Shown here one piece after another: positions 50,326-59,742 of a DNA stretch of 64,000 nucleotides. Below the pieces are notes generated by a model, which was not told where the DNA came from, searched no databases, and was given only the letters and a program-made list of their open reading frames with translations. Numbering within the stretch: the first letter of the stretch is position 1; each line of letters opens with the position of its first letter. Source of the DNA: Candidatus Caldilinea saccharophila (GTDB lineage: Bacteria; Chloroflexota; Anaerolineae; Caldilineales; Caldilineaceae); contig JADJVW010000002.1 in the NCBI GenBank assembly GCA_016710365.1, forward strand, positions 62,001 through 126,000, written 5' to 3'. Position numbers and translations under genes: made by a program.

Positions 50326-51477
50326 TCACGCCATCTCCACCAGCGGCGTTTCCGCCAACGCGGCATCGGGCAGGACATAGGAATGCGCCAGTCGCTCATC
50401 GTCCCATTCCAATATCTCCGGGAAGCGCGTGTTGGGCAGCACCTGTACGGCGAAGATCTCCTGGACGCCCGCCTCGAAGCGCAGGAAGCCCAGCGTCTGT
50501 CCCGTTTCGATATGCACCACCCAGACGCCGCAGGTGCGCTCCTCGCCCAGCCGCTCCATCAGAGGCAGGCTGCTGAAGGTGGCCGACTCGCGCACCTGGG
50601 AGAGGCCGATGAAGGCCAGCGGACCGTAAAAGTCAAGGCCGCGGGTGAAGCCGGGCAACTGGGCGACTGTATGAACGGTGAATGGTGAATGACGCGCTGC
50701 GGCCAAATCCACATAGGCGAGGCTGCCCTGGCCAGATTCTAGAAACCAAAGGCGATCTTGATACCAGCGCGGGGAGTGGGGCATGGAGAGGCCGCGCAGC
50801 AGAATCTCATTGGTGTCGATATCCATGAGCAGACCGCCGTCCGCCTTGTTCTGGCGCCAGCCGCCGGCGCTGTCGGTCTCGCCCAGCGCGGTGACATATT
50901 TGGGACGGCCATCCACCATGGCCAGACCGTTGAGGTGGCAGCGGTCTTCGGGCGCATAGGCGCTGACAAAAGGCGGGCGCCAGCGCGGGTGGAAGCTGTG
51001 GTCCGCGTCCAACGTACACAGACAGCCAAAGCGCGTGTTAACCAGCCAGAGTTCGCCGCCAGCATGGTCATGCGTGGCGTAGGCCATCTCGTGGATGTCG
51101 ATGTCGCCGGTGATGTGGATGCGTCGCGTCAGATAGCAGGCATCATGTTTGCCTACCGGCTCCAGCTTGCGCGCCGCTGCCGGCATGTTGTGCAGTGTCC
51201 AAACCGTCTTTTTCCCGCCGATTGCCAGTTGATTGCCCTGCGCGGCAATGCCCATGGGCTTGTCAAAGGTGCGGAAATGGGTGTTCATGGTCCCGCTGGA
51301 ACCGTCGCTGGCGGGCGCGCCGCCGTCCGCATCATGGCGCACGAGGATCACCTTGCCGGCCTGATAGGTGGAGACGACCAGACTGATGTTGAGCTGGGCA
51401 AAGATTTCCGGCAGGCCGGCGGTGAATACGCTGCGCAGCGGTTCTTCTTGAAGGGTAGGTTGGTTTTCTTTCGTCAT
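50326..51477 (-). CDS. TIGR03032 family protein
   Basis: A 383-residue protein of the TIGR03032/DUF4915 family, predicted beta-propeller without a signal peptide. Recognisable blocks are FAQLNISLVVSTYQAGKVIL at the start, RTFDKPMGIA, DIDIHEMAYA, LWLVNTRFGCLCTLD, FSAYAPEDRCHLNGLAM-like, YVTALGETD and GGLLMDIDTNEILLRGLSMP. The family's function is unknown; some members sit beside oxygenases or surface-polysaccharide genes. The ATG at 51477 lies 15 bases after the small ORF 51492-51716, and both follow the SARP-type promoter at 51723-51766. It is divergent from the SARP regulator gene. Confidence 0.82.
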   Translation of the reverse strand: MTKENQPTLQEEPLRSVFTAGLPEIFAQLNISLVVSTYQAGKVILVRHDADGGAPASDGSSGTMNTHFRTFDKPMGIAAQGNQLAIGGKKTVWTLHNMPAAARKLEPVGKHDACYLTRRIHITGDIDIHEMAYATHDHAGGELWLVNTRFGCLCTLDADHSFHPRWRPPFVSAYAPEDRCHLNGLAMVDGRPKYVTALGETDSAGGWRQNKADGGLLMDIDTNEILLRGLSMPHSPRWYQDRLWFLESGQGSLAYVDLAAARHSPFTVHTVAQLPGFTRGLDFYGPLAFIGLSQVRESATFSSLPLMERLGEERTCGVWVVHIETGQTLGFLRFEAGVQEIFAVQVLPNTRFPEILEWDDERLAHSYVLPDAALAETPLVEMA

Positions 51478-51491
51478 GGTGGACTTGATTC

Positions 51492-51716
51492 CTATCGGTT
51501 CTCTTTTGTCTGCACCGGTGGTACAATTCGGTTTTGCATGTCCGTCAGTTCAGCGCGCAGGACGGTCAACAGATCCTCCACATCCGTATAGCCTCGCTGT
51601 TGGCTGGTGGCCGGCGTTTCCAGGATGCAGCGCACGATCGCGGCCTGGGCTATGGCGCTGTATTCGATCTGACTGCGGATGATGAACGTGCAGTAAACCA
51701 CTGGGTTGACTTTCAT
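51492..51716 (-). CDS. Small leaderless ORF ahead of the TIGR03032 gene
   Basis: A 74-residue ORF starting at ATG 51716, seven bases past the TACATT -10 box, so translation would begin at or next to the first transcribed base. It begins MKVNPVVYCTFIIRSQ and continues with a mainly helical, mildly charged sequence (TDVEDLLTVLRAELTDMQN). No family was recognised. The first residues resemble the shorter ORF at 45171-45245. The gap to the next start (15 bases) fits an operon. A longer frame from 51758 would start inside the operator and is unlikely. Confidence 0.5.
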   Translation of the reverse strand: MKVNPVVYCTFIIRSQIEYSAIAQAAIVRCILETPATSQQRGYTDVEDLLTVLRAELTDMQNRIVPPVQTKENR

Positions 51717-51722
51717 GGATAC

Positions 51723-51766
51723 AATGTAGCTTCCCATCGCAAATAAAGCGCAAGTCAAACGAAAAT
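51723..51766 (-). promoter_or_regulatory. SARP-type promoter in the divergent gap: three heptamers plus -10 box
   Basis: CGCAAAT at 51738, CGCAAGT at 51749 and CGAAAAT at 51760 repeat at exact 11-bp period. On the minus strand, nine bases separate the proximal repeat from TACATT (51728-51723). The site ends ten bases before the GTG of the SARP-NB-ARC-WD40 gene on the other strand. The regulator bound here could therefore also govern its own gene. Two of three heptamers deviate by one base, suggesting weaker binding than at 45.3 and 48.6 kb. Confidence 0.72.
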
Positions 51767-51775
51767 GGTGACCCT

Positions 51776-54700
51776 GTGAACGAAATCTTACGTCTCTCCC
51801 TGTTGGGATCGCCCCAGATTCTGGTGGGCGAGCGGCCGCTGGATAGATTCGCCACCCACAAAGCCCAAGCCTTGCTCTTCTACATGGCCGTCACCGCGCA
51901 TGACGGCGCGGCTTTGCCCGCGCCCCACAGCCGCGAAACCATTGCCACGCTGCTGTGGGGCGAGATGCCGGATGTCAAAGCCAAGCAAAACCTGCGCACC
52001 GTGTTGTCTGAACTGCGCCGCCTGGTGGGCGATTATGTGCAGATCGAACGCCAGACCCTCGCCTTCGACCGCGCTAGACCCCACTGGCTCGATGTGGCAG
52101 TGTTGCGCCGCGATCTGACGCCAGGGCAGCCGTCCGTGGACCTGGCAGCACGGCAGGCCGCCGTCGATCTCTACCGGGGAGATTTTTTGAGCGGTTTCAC
52201 TGTGCACAACGCGCCGAGCTTTGAAGCGTGGGTGCTGGAGCAGCGCGAACAGGCCCACATCCTGGTGGTGCAGGCATTGTTCGCGCTGGTGGCCGAATAT
52301 ATAGAGCGCGATGATATTAGGGCCGCGCTCTCCGCCAACCGCAGGCTGCTCTTGCTCGATCCCTGGTCGGAGCCGGCGCACCGGCAGCAAATGTTGCTGC
52401 TGGCGCGAACGGGCGAGCGCAGCGCGGCGCTGGCGCAGTTCGAGGCTTGCCGGCGCGTTCTGGCAGCCGAGTTTGGCGTCGAACCGCTGGCGGAGACAGT
52501 GGCGCTCCATGCCCAGATCCAGGCCGGGGCAATAGAAAGCGGGGGCGAGGGGCGGGCAGAGAAGACAAAAGGCGATAGAAATGAAGAAAATGTCGACGAT
52601 TCGCCGGCGCAAGTGCTCAGTCAGTCGGCAGACATTGAAAATCAGGACGAACAGAAAAATTCGGAGGTCCAAACAGGAAACGCGCCGCGGTTGCAAATAG
52701 CCGGCCATCCACTGCCGCAGCGGACAACGTTGTATGGCCGCCAGTCGGAGTTGGCGCGCCTGCGCAGGTGGATTGTCGAGGACGGTTGCCGTTTTGTGGG
52801 CATCTTTGGCATTGGCGGCCTGGGAAAGACCGCGCTGGCGGCTGCGCTTGTACGTGAGTTGGCCGAAGCCACACCCCGGTCCGGGGAGGAACCCGGCAAG
52901 CGCCCTGATGGAAGCTTTCACCACATCATTTGGATGTCGCTGCTGAATGCCCCTCTCCTGGCCGAAGTTTTGCAGGAGTGGCTCTATGTGCTCTCCGACC
53001 AGATGGTGACCACTCTGCCCACCGGCCTGGATCAGCAGTTTCGCCAACTGTTGGATCATCTGCGTCGCCGGCGTTCGCTGCTGATCCTCGACAACCTGGA
53101 GAGCATCCTGCTCGGGGATGTACGCAGCGGCGCCTATCGACCTGGCTATGAAGCGTATGGACAACTCATTCGCTGCTTTGTTGAGCAGGAACACCGCAGT
53201 TGCCTGTTGCTCACCAGCCGCGAACGACCCCAGAACCTGAACCACGTGGAAGAGGACACACCCGCTGTCCGCTTGCTCTCCCTGGCCGGTCTGCCCGCTG
53301 ATGCCGGACGCCAGATGCTTGCGGCGCGGCATGGCCGGCGACATCACACCTGGCCAACTTGACGCAGCGCTATTCGGGCAATCCTCTGGCGCTCAAGTTG
53401 GTGGCTGAGACAATCGATATTCTCTTCGAGGGCGACATACCGGCTTTTTGCGGGACACACGCATCTTCGATGATATCCGCAATGTGCTGGATCAACAGTT
53501 CGCCCGCCTCACTCCCCCTGGAACACGAGCTGTTGGTCTGGCTGGCGATCGTGCGCGAGCCGGTCTCCTACAAGGTGTTGCGCAATCTGTTGGCCAAGCC
53601 GCCTGCCCCACACTTGATGCTGGAGGCCATGCGCTCGCTTCAGCGACGTTCGCTGCTGGAAAGATATGGTGATGGCTTTGGGCTGCAGAACGTGGTAATG
53701 GAATATACCACCGATCTGCTGGTTGAAAATATGGTCGGTGAGTTGGCGGATGGCAATAACCGGTTGGCGACTGGCCGGACAAAGCCGGATCACTCCTTTT
53801 CTTTGTCATCCCCTCACCCTGTCATCTCCTACCTCAATCGCTACGCGTTGATTCTGGCCCAGAGCAACGAGTATGTGTGCGCCAGCCAAACCCGTCTCCT
53901 GCTCCACCCCGTGGCTGAACGTTTGGTCGCGCAACTGGGTGCGCACGGCGCTGGACAACAACTGAAAAAATTGCTGGCCCGTTTACGTGAACTGCCGCTC
54001 GACCCCGGTTATGCTGCCGCCAATCTGTTGCATCTGCTTCTGCAATTGAACGTAGACTCGCGAGGTTATGATTTTTCGCGACTCCATCTTCGACAACTCT
54101 GTCTGCGCGGGGTGAGCCTGCCCCAGGCCAACTTTGCACGGGCCGAGATCATCGACAGCGTCTTCACCGAACCCTTTGGCCTTGTCTACACCGCACGCTT
54201 CAGCCCCGATGGTCGCTATCTGGCCGCAGGCACGAGTGAAGGCGCTATCTATATCTGGCGTACGGAAGACCAGCAATTGGCGCAAGTGATCCAGGCGCAT
54301 AGCCAGGCTGTACAAGCATTAAGCTTTGAACAACGCACCACTGCAATGGGCGACATAGAATTGGCGCTTGTCTGTGCCGGTGATGACAAGACTGTTGACT
54401 TATGGTCATCGAGCACAGATAAGCAGTTTGATTGGCGTATACGCTTGTCGCACCCTCAACAGAAATCGGTGCTTTCCGTTGGCTCACGCCCCAACGGTCA
54501 ACGCGTGACGAGCGTTGACGAAGACGGACAGGTCTTTGTATGGGATCTGGATGGCCTCGAAGATAGCCGGCTTGTTCAGCATTTTGTCACCACGCCAACA
54601 CGCTTGTGTTTTGTGGCCCACAGTGGGGATGGTGAAACCATAATCATTGGCAATCGTGATGGCACGGTGCAGTTCCACAACGTGGCTACAGGTAAAATGA

Positions 54701-56222
54701 TCTTGGCATTGACAGTCGAAACCGGATCCATTACATCCTTGGCGCTGAGTGCAGATGGGCGATTGCCCGCCACAGGCGGGAAGGCAGGCCATCTTTGCCT
54801 TTGGACGCTGCCAACCGGAGCGTTGCATCAAGTGATTGAGAGTAAGCCAACGGCCATCGATGCCCTTGCCTTCAGCCCGGACGGGAAGATGCTTGCCAGC
54901 GCCCACGGTGTCGGCGATCATGCGATACGCGTGTGGACGATTGACGCGCAAGCGCGCTTGCGCCTGCGCCACACCTTGCTTGGACATACGCACACCACCT
55001 GGTCGGTCGCTTTTGGCCCATCGCCCCAACCAGAAAGAGCCGAGAACCGCGTCGCCGACCGGCAACTCCTTGTCAGCGGCGGCAGCGATCAGACCGTGCG
55101 CGTGTGGGACGCCGGGAGGGGCCAAGCGCTCTATACACTGCGCGGCCAGCCGCGTGCACTGGCCGCGTTGACTATCCACCCCAAAGTGGATCAGGCAGCG
55201 GGTCAAGAGAAGGAATGGCTACTGGCGGCTGTTGGCTACGACCATTTCGCCCATTTATGGCGAGGGCAGAGCAGTCAAGTGAAAGCAAGGTCCCTCATCT
55301 TAGGCGGCTCGCGCAGCGCGCTGTACGCCGTGGCCATTAGTCCAGACGGTTGTACAGTCGCCGGTGCGGGTTATGATAAAACAATCTATTTGTGGGATAT
55401 TCCGAATAGACAATTGCGACACAAGCTGCAGGGCCACACCGGTACAATTGCTTCCATCGCCTTTCATCCAGATGGCAAGCTACTGGCGAGTGGGGCAATG
55501 GACGGTACGTTGCGGCTTTGGAATGTGTTCGAACCGGGGAGCAGTCAGGAACACTTCACTGAACTCTCTTTACCTGGTCAACCTGTTGCCGTACTCCAAT
55601 CCGGCCCTCACTCTGTCGATGATGTCGCCTTTAGCCCAAGTGGCTGCATCTTGGCCAGCGTTGGTTCGGACCTCGCAGTGCGGATGTGGGATATGACGCA
55701 AAGCCACCGACCGGAGCTTGTCGCGGCGCGTAAAACAGTGCAGGAGGAGGGCGAGCAAGAAATACTGGCAGTCGACTTCAGCCGGACGGAACAAAATTAG
55801 CTTGTGGCGGCACTCCCCTGATCCATCTGTGGGATATGGGCGCCGATCAGGCGCCGCAGATATTGAGACATCATCGGACATGGGTTTTTTCGGTCGCCTT
55901 TAGCCCGGATGGAACGACCCTGGCCAGCGGTAGCGCAGATTGCACCGTCTGTCTGTGGGATGTGGCCAGCGGCGCCCTGCACACCGTGCTCAACGGCCAT
56001 AGCGAGACAGTCTACAAAGTCGCGTTTAACCCCGACGGCAGCGCTGTGTTGAGCTGTAGCGCCGATGGCACGATCAAATTCTGGGATGTCCAGACGGGTG
56101 AATGCCTCAACACGTTGCGCGTGGACGGACCCTATGCCAGGATGAACATCACGGGTGTGACCGGGATTACGCCGGCGCAGCGCGTGGCCTTGAAGGCGCT
56201 GGGTGCGGTGGAATTTTCCTAA
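51776..56222 (+). CDS. SARP-NB-ARC-WD40 regulator (several frame breaks)
   Basis: A transcription activator of about 1,480 residues. It has a winged-helix DNA-binding domain (ILRLSLLGSPQILVGERPLD) and a bacterial transcriptional activation domain (about 100-245). The NB-ARC ATPase has Walker A GIGGLGKTALAAAL (about 344), LLILDNLESILL and the GLPL-like end NPLALKLVAETI. About a dozen WD40 repeats follow (FSPDGRYLAAGTSEGAIYIW, FHPDGKLLASGAMDGTLRLW). It ends MNITGVTGITPAQR, seen in related Chloroflexota proteins. Frames switch near 53330, 53355, 53448, 53515 and 55785; most lie at TTTTT, CCCCC or AAAA runs, and all restore family sequence, so indel errors are likely. The start is GTG 51776. The 11-bp heptamer sites at 51.7, 48.6 and 45.3 kb are its probable targets. 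Confidence 0.83.
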
Positions 56223-56265
56223 TCGAACTGGTTTTAAGCCATCTGCCGGCAAGTCTTTACTCGAT

Positions 56266-56654
56266 CCAATGGTCAGCACTTGCTGCCTGCCAGCCTCGTT
56301 TACGGCTTTGAGCTTGATGCGCCGAAAGCACACATCCGGCAGCTTGCCCGACGCAGGCAACCTATCGTGCAGACGATATCCCTGCTCGATCTTGACCGGA
56401 AAGAGTCTTGGATATTCAGCCACCATCTTATCCAGCCACTGCCGAAACTGTTTGGCATCTGACATCTTTTCTTGGTATTCATCCAGGGAAATCGGCAGCA
56501 TCACACGAAGATTCCCCCTTGGCGACTTTGCTTGGCTCTTTGGTATACTGTCGTTGAGGCATTTTGACTGAGATGGCTGGCTGGCCGTTTTTCAGTCAAT
56601 TTTGCCTCATTTCCTTTCATTCGTTGAAAAACCACAGAAAATGCCAGAACTAGG
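56266..56654 (-). mobile_element. IS relic: transposase N-terminus with left terminal repeat
   Basis: Read on the minus strand, the terminal repeat lies at 56654-56632. It is followed by about 130 bases and then a transposase start at 56504 (MMLPISLDEYQEKMSDAKQF, then EYPRLFPVKIEQGYRLHDRL and KLPDVCFRRIKLK). Similarity to the 41-kb relic ends at 56266, and the rest of the transposase is missing. It abuts the 3' end of the SARP-NB-ARC-WD40 gene. Together with the 41-kb relic it defines both ends of the element. The gene-free stretch 56223-56867 otherwise holds an AGCCGC/GCGGCT dyad near 56757-56779 and the promoter of the CHAT operon. Confidence 0.6.
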
Positions 56655-56793
56655 CATTTTCAACCCACCCTCAAGATAGCAACTTGCGTTAAATAAGTAG
56701 GTGCGGTCACAGATCGCACGCCCCCCTGTTCTTTGCCAAAACATACACCACCATCAGCCGCGTCTACACTTAGCGGCTGGATTCAAAAACTGT

Positions 56794-56822
56794 TTTACAG
56801 CGTCAGTTGCTTATGGTAATCT
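56794..56822 (+). promoter_or_regulatory. Probable promoter of the CHAT-SIR2-STAND operon
   Basis: TTTACA (56794-56799), 17 bases, TAATCT (56817-56822). Transcription would start near 56829, about 40 bases before ATG 56868. No clear ribosome site precedes that ATG. Confidence 0.5.
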
Positions 56823-56867
56823 ATCCATCGATGCTTTAATTGCCGTCAACGAAACTATCTGCTGCCT

Positions 56868-58718
56868 ATGTCCCCAACCTACGAGGATTTTGATCTGCTG
56901 ATCGACCGCGCGGAGAGCGGCTACCGGGTGCGCGTCATCGACTCGCCCGCGGGCCAGGCGCTGGCGGCACTTGTGTTGACGCCGGAGCTGGAGACGATCC
57001 AGGCGTCGATCTTGGCGGGCTGGCAGGTCGATGACCTTGCGCCGGGTCTCGTCAGACAGTGGGGAAGCACGTTGTATGCCGCGCTTTTTGCGGGCGATGT
57101 CGAGACCTGTCTGCTGCGCAGCATCGATGCGGTGAAGCGGGACGATCACAGCCTGCGCATTCGCCTTAACCTGACCGATGCGCCTGAACTGGCGATGTTG
57201 CCCTGGGAGTTGGCCTACGCGCCAAAGCTCAACCGCTTTCTGGCGCTTTCCGGCTCAACACCGGTGGTGCGCTACATGGCGCTGAGCGAAGCCGCGCCGC
57301 GCCTGCCCGTCACACCGCCGCTGGCGATGCTCTGCGTGCTTGCCGATCCCACCGACCTGACGCCGCGGCTGGAGGTGGCAAGTGAGTGGCAATTGGTGCA
57401 AGAAGCCATTGCGCCGCTGGTTGCCGCCGGCGCGGTGACGCTGGAACAGCTCGCGGCGCCCACCGTAGCTGCCCTGCGCAGCCATCTGCGCCGTCAGGAT
57501 GTCCACTTGATCCATTTTATCGGGCACGGATGGTTTGACGCCGCCACCCAACAGGCCGGCCTGGTCTTCGAGGACGCAGCCGGTCAGGCCGCGCTGGTCG
57601 AAGCCGCAGCGTTGGGTGTGATCCTGGAAGGGCATCGTCCCCTGCGGTTGATCTTTCTCAATGCATGTCAGGGCGCACGCGTCGATGAGCGCGACGCATT
57701 TCAGGGCGCGGCGCAGCATCTGGTGCGGCTGGGCATCCCTATCGTGGTGGCGATGCAGTTCGACATCGTCAACGTGCGCGCGGCGCTGCTGGCGCAGGAA
57801 TTCTATCGCGCGGTGGCCGACGGCTACCCGGCGGAAGCCGCGGTCACCGAGGCGCGCAAGGCGCTGTTCGACCCAGGCAGCACGCCGGATTGGGCGACGC
57901 CTGTGATCTTCACGCGCGCCGCGGACAACCGTTTGGTGACGGTGCAACCCGAGGCGGCGTCAGGCGGGGCTGCATCTCGTCCGCCCCCCACGCCACGCCT
58001 ACCGTTTGAGCCGGAGTTGGTGCACATTCCTGCCGGAACTTTTACGATGGGCGCAGCGGACGCGCCGCGTGAACGGCAACAACATCTGGTCGAACTGCCG
58101 GCCTTCTCGATCGGCAAGTATCCGGTCACCAATGCGCAGTACGCGGCATTTGTGCGCCACAACAAGGAGCGCCGCCCGTTGCAAACCAACTGGCTTTTCA
58201 CGACGCCGCCCGCGGACCGGCTCGACCATCCGGTGGCCGGGATCACCTGGCATGACGCCGTCGCGTATTGCGCATGGCTCTCCGCACAGAGCGGCAGGGG
58301 CTATCGGCTGCCGAGCGAAGCGGAATGGGAAAAAGCCGCGCGCGGGGACGACGCGCGCACCCATCCTTGGGGAGAGGAAGCGCCGACGCCGGCCTATTGC
58401 AACAGCGACAACCACCAGACCAGGCCCGTCACCGCGTCGCCGGACGGCTGCAGCCCGCACCACGTTTGTGATATGGTCGGCAACGTGCGCGAGTGGACGA
58501 CGACGCGGTGGGGCGAGGATGTACGCCAGCCCAGCTTTGTCTACCCTTATCAGCAGGACGCGCGCGAGGAGCCGGCTGAACGCGCCAACGAACTGCGCAT
58601 CTGCCGCGGAGGCGCCTTTGATGATCCACCGGCGTTATTGACGTGCAGCGCGCGGATGATCGTTCATTCCGACGCACGTCTCACCACCGTGGGCTTTCGC
58701 GTTGCCTGTGAGGCATAA
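56868..58718 (+). CDS. CHAT caspase-like protease fused to an FGE-sulfatase domain
   Basis: A 616-residue protein. The N-terminal 200 residues include the helical/beta CHAT leader (LRIRLNLTDAPELAMLPWEL). The CHAT protease core has its catalytic His in LIHFIGHGWFD (about 217) and the Cys in LIFLNACQGARVDERDAF (about 266), then GIPIVVAMQFDIVN and AEAAVTEARKAL. From about residue 385 an FGE-sulfatase (SUMF1) fold follows: VHIPAGTFTMGA, IGKYPVTNAQYAAFVRH, GYRLPSEAEWEKAARG, VGNVREWT and LRICRGGAFDD. Only one cysteine is present where active formylglycine synthases have two, so this domain is more likely a binding module. It is first in an operon with SIR2-like and nSTAND genes; as in related conflict systems, CHAT would be an effector or activating protease. 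Confidence 0.88.
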   Translation: MSPTYEDFDLLIDRAESGYRVRVIDSPAGQALAALVLTPELETIQASILAGWQVDDLAPGLVRQWGSTLYAALFAGDVETCLLRSIDAVKRDDHSLRIRLNLTDAPELAMLPWELAYAPKLNRFLALSGSTPVVRYMALSEAAPRLPVTPPLAMLCVLADPTDLTPRLEVASEWQLVQEAIAPLVAAGAVTLEQLAAPTVAALRSHLRRQDVHLIHFIGHGWFDAATQQAGLVFEDAAGQAALVEAAALGVILEGHRPLRLIFLNACQGARVDERDAFQGAAQHLVRLGIPIVVAMQFDIVNVRAALLAQEFYRAVADGYPAEAAVTEARKALFDPGSTPDWATPVIFTRAADNRLVTVQPEAASGGAASRPPPTPRLPFEPELVHIPAGTFTMGAADAPRERQQHLVELPAFSIGKYPVTNAQYAAFVRHNKERRPLQTNWLFTTPPADRLDHPVAGITWHDAVAYCAWLSAQSGRGYRLPSEAEWEKAARGDDARTHPWGEEAPTPAYCNSDNHQTRPVTASPDGCSPHHVCDMVGNVREWTTTRWGEDVRQPSFVYPYQQDAREEPAERANELRICRGGAFDDPPALLTCSARMIVHSDARLTTVGFRVACEA

Positions 58719-58747
58719 ATCACCCGCCCACCTGCGGAGAAGCTACG

Positions 58748-59740
58748 ATGCCAAATACCGAGATTTCCTGGAATTACATCGCCGATCAGATCAATCGTAA
58801 AAAATGCACGCCGGTGCTCAGCAACCAATTGATCTTGGGGACGCTTTTCCCCGGTCAAGTAATTGCCGCCGAGTGGGCGCAGACTGGCGGCTACCCGCTG
58901 GCGGACGCCAACCTCGCTTTGGTGGCGCAATACCTGAGCGTCACCTATCGCGATGCGTATCGCGCCAAGACGGAATATCTCCAGTTCCTAAAACAGCGCT
59001 ATCTGGCCATCGCCGAGCAGGACGCCACGCTGGATCGCACCTTGCTTGACCAGGTGCGGCGTGAACGCGGGCTGAGTTTTTCGCAGATGGTCAGCGACCG
59101 GCTGGGCTATCCACCCGCCAACGACGCCGAGAACCCGCTCAATTTGTTGGCTGCGTTCGACATGCCCATCTACCTCACCACCAGCCCGCATCTGTTGCTG
59201 GAAACCGCGCTGCGCAACCTCAATAAACGCCCGCGCACCGAGGTGTACAACTGGCACCCCAGCCTGGAAGAGATCGTCCCGCTCGAATATCACCCCAACC
59301 CGGATTTTCAGCCGACGACGGACGAGCCACTGGTTTATCATCTGCACGGACTGGATGAATTTCCCGATTCGTTGGTGCTGACGGAAGAGGATAACCTGGA
59401 CTTCATCGGCAATGTCATCCACGATTTCCGCGAGATCGGCAAGATGCCCAACGCTGTCCGCAACGCCATCTCCAGCACGATTCTGCTGCTCCTGGGCTAT
59501 AACGTGCAATCCTGGGAGATGCGCGTGATCCTGCAGGAGTTGATCCGCGACCAGCCGCGCCGCCCGCGCAGCGTGGCGATCCAGCTCGACCCGCACGATA
59601 TGCCCGAAATTTTGGACTCCGCCCGTTTTCAGGAATACATCCAGATGTACCTGGCGCAGGACAAATACCGCTTTGATATTTACTGGGGCGACACGCTCGG
59701 CTTTCTCAAGCAGCTTTGGAACGCCTGGCAAGGTGGATAA
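58748..59740 (+). CDS. SIR2-like domain protein
   Basis: A 330-residue protein with the SIR2_2-type fold used by many anti-phage NADases. Visible blocks are KKCTPVLSNQLILG at the position of the NAD-binding loop, the mid-domain IYLTTSPHLLLETAL, the HLHG motif in LVYHLHGLDEFPDSLVLTEE and the closing LLLLGYNVQSWEMRVILQEL. The usual GAG of the loop is replaced by SNQLILG, so NAD turnover needs testing; binding or scaffolding is possible. GGAGAAG precedes ATG 58748 at good distance. It lies 29 bases after the CHAT gene and two bases before the STAND gene, so the three are one unit. Confidence 0.85.
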   Translation: MPNTEISWNYIADQINRKKCTPVLSNQLILGTLFPGQVIAAEWAQTGGYPLADANLALVAQYLSVTYRDAYRAKTEYLQFLKQRYLAIAEQDATLDRTLLDQVRRERGLSFSQMVSDRLGYPPANDAENPLNLLAAFDMPIYLTTSPHLLLETALRNLNKRPRTEVYNWHPSLEEIVPLEYHPNPDFQPTTDEPLVYHLHGLDEFPDSLVLTEEDNLDFIGNVIHDFREIGKMPNAVRNAISSTILLLLGYNVQSWEMRVILQELIRDQPRRPRSVAIQLDPHDMPEILDSARFQEYIQMYLAQDKYRFDIYWGDTLGFLKQLWNAWQGG

Positions 59741-59742
59741 GC

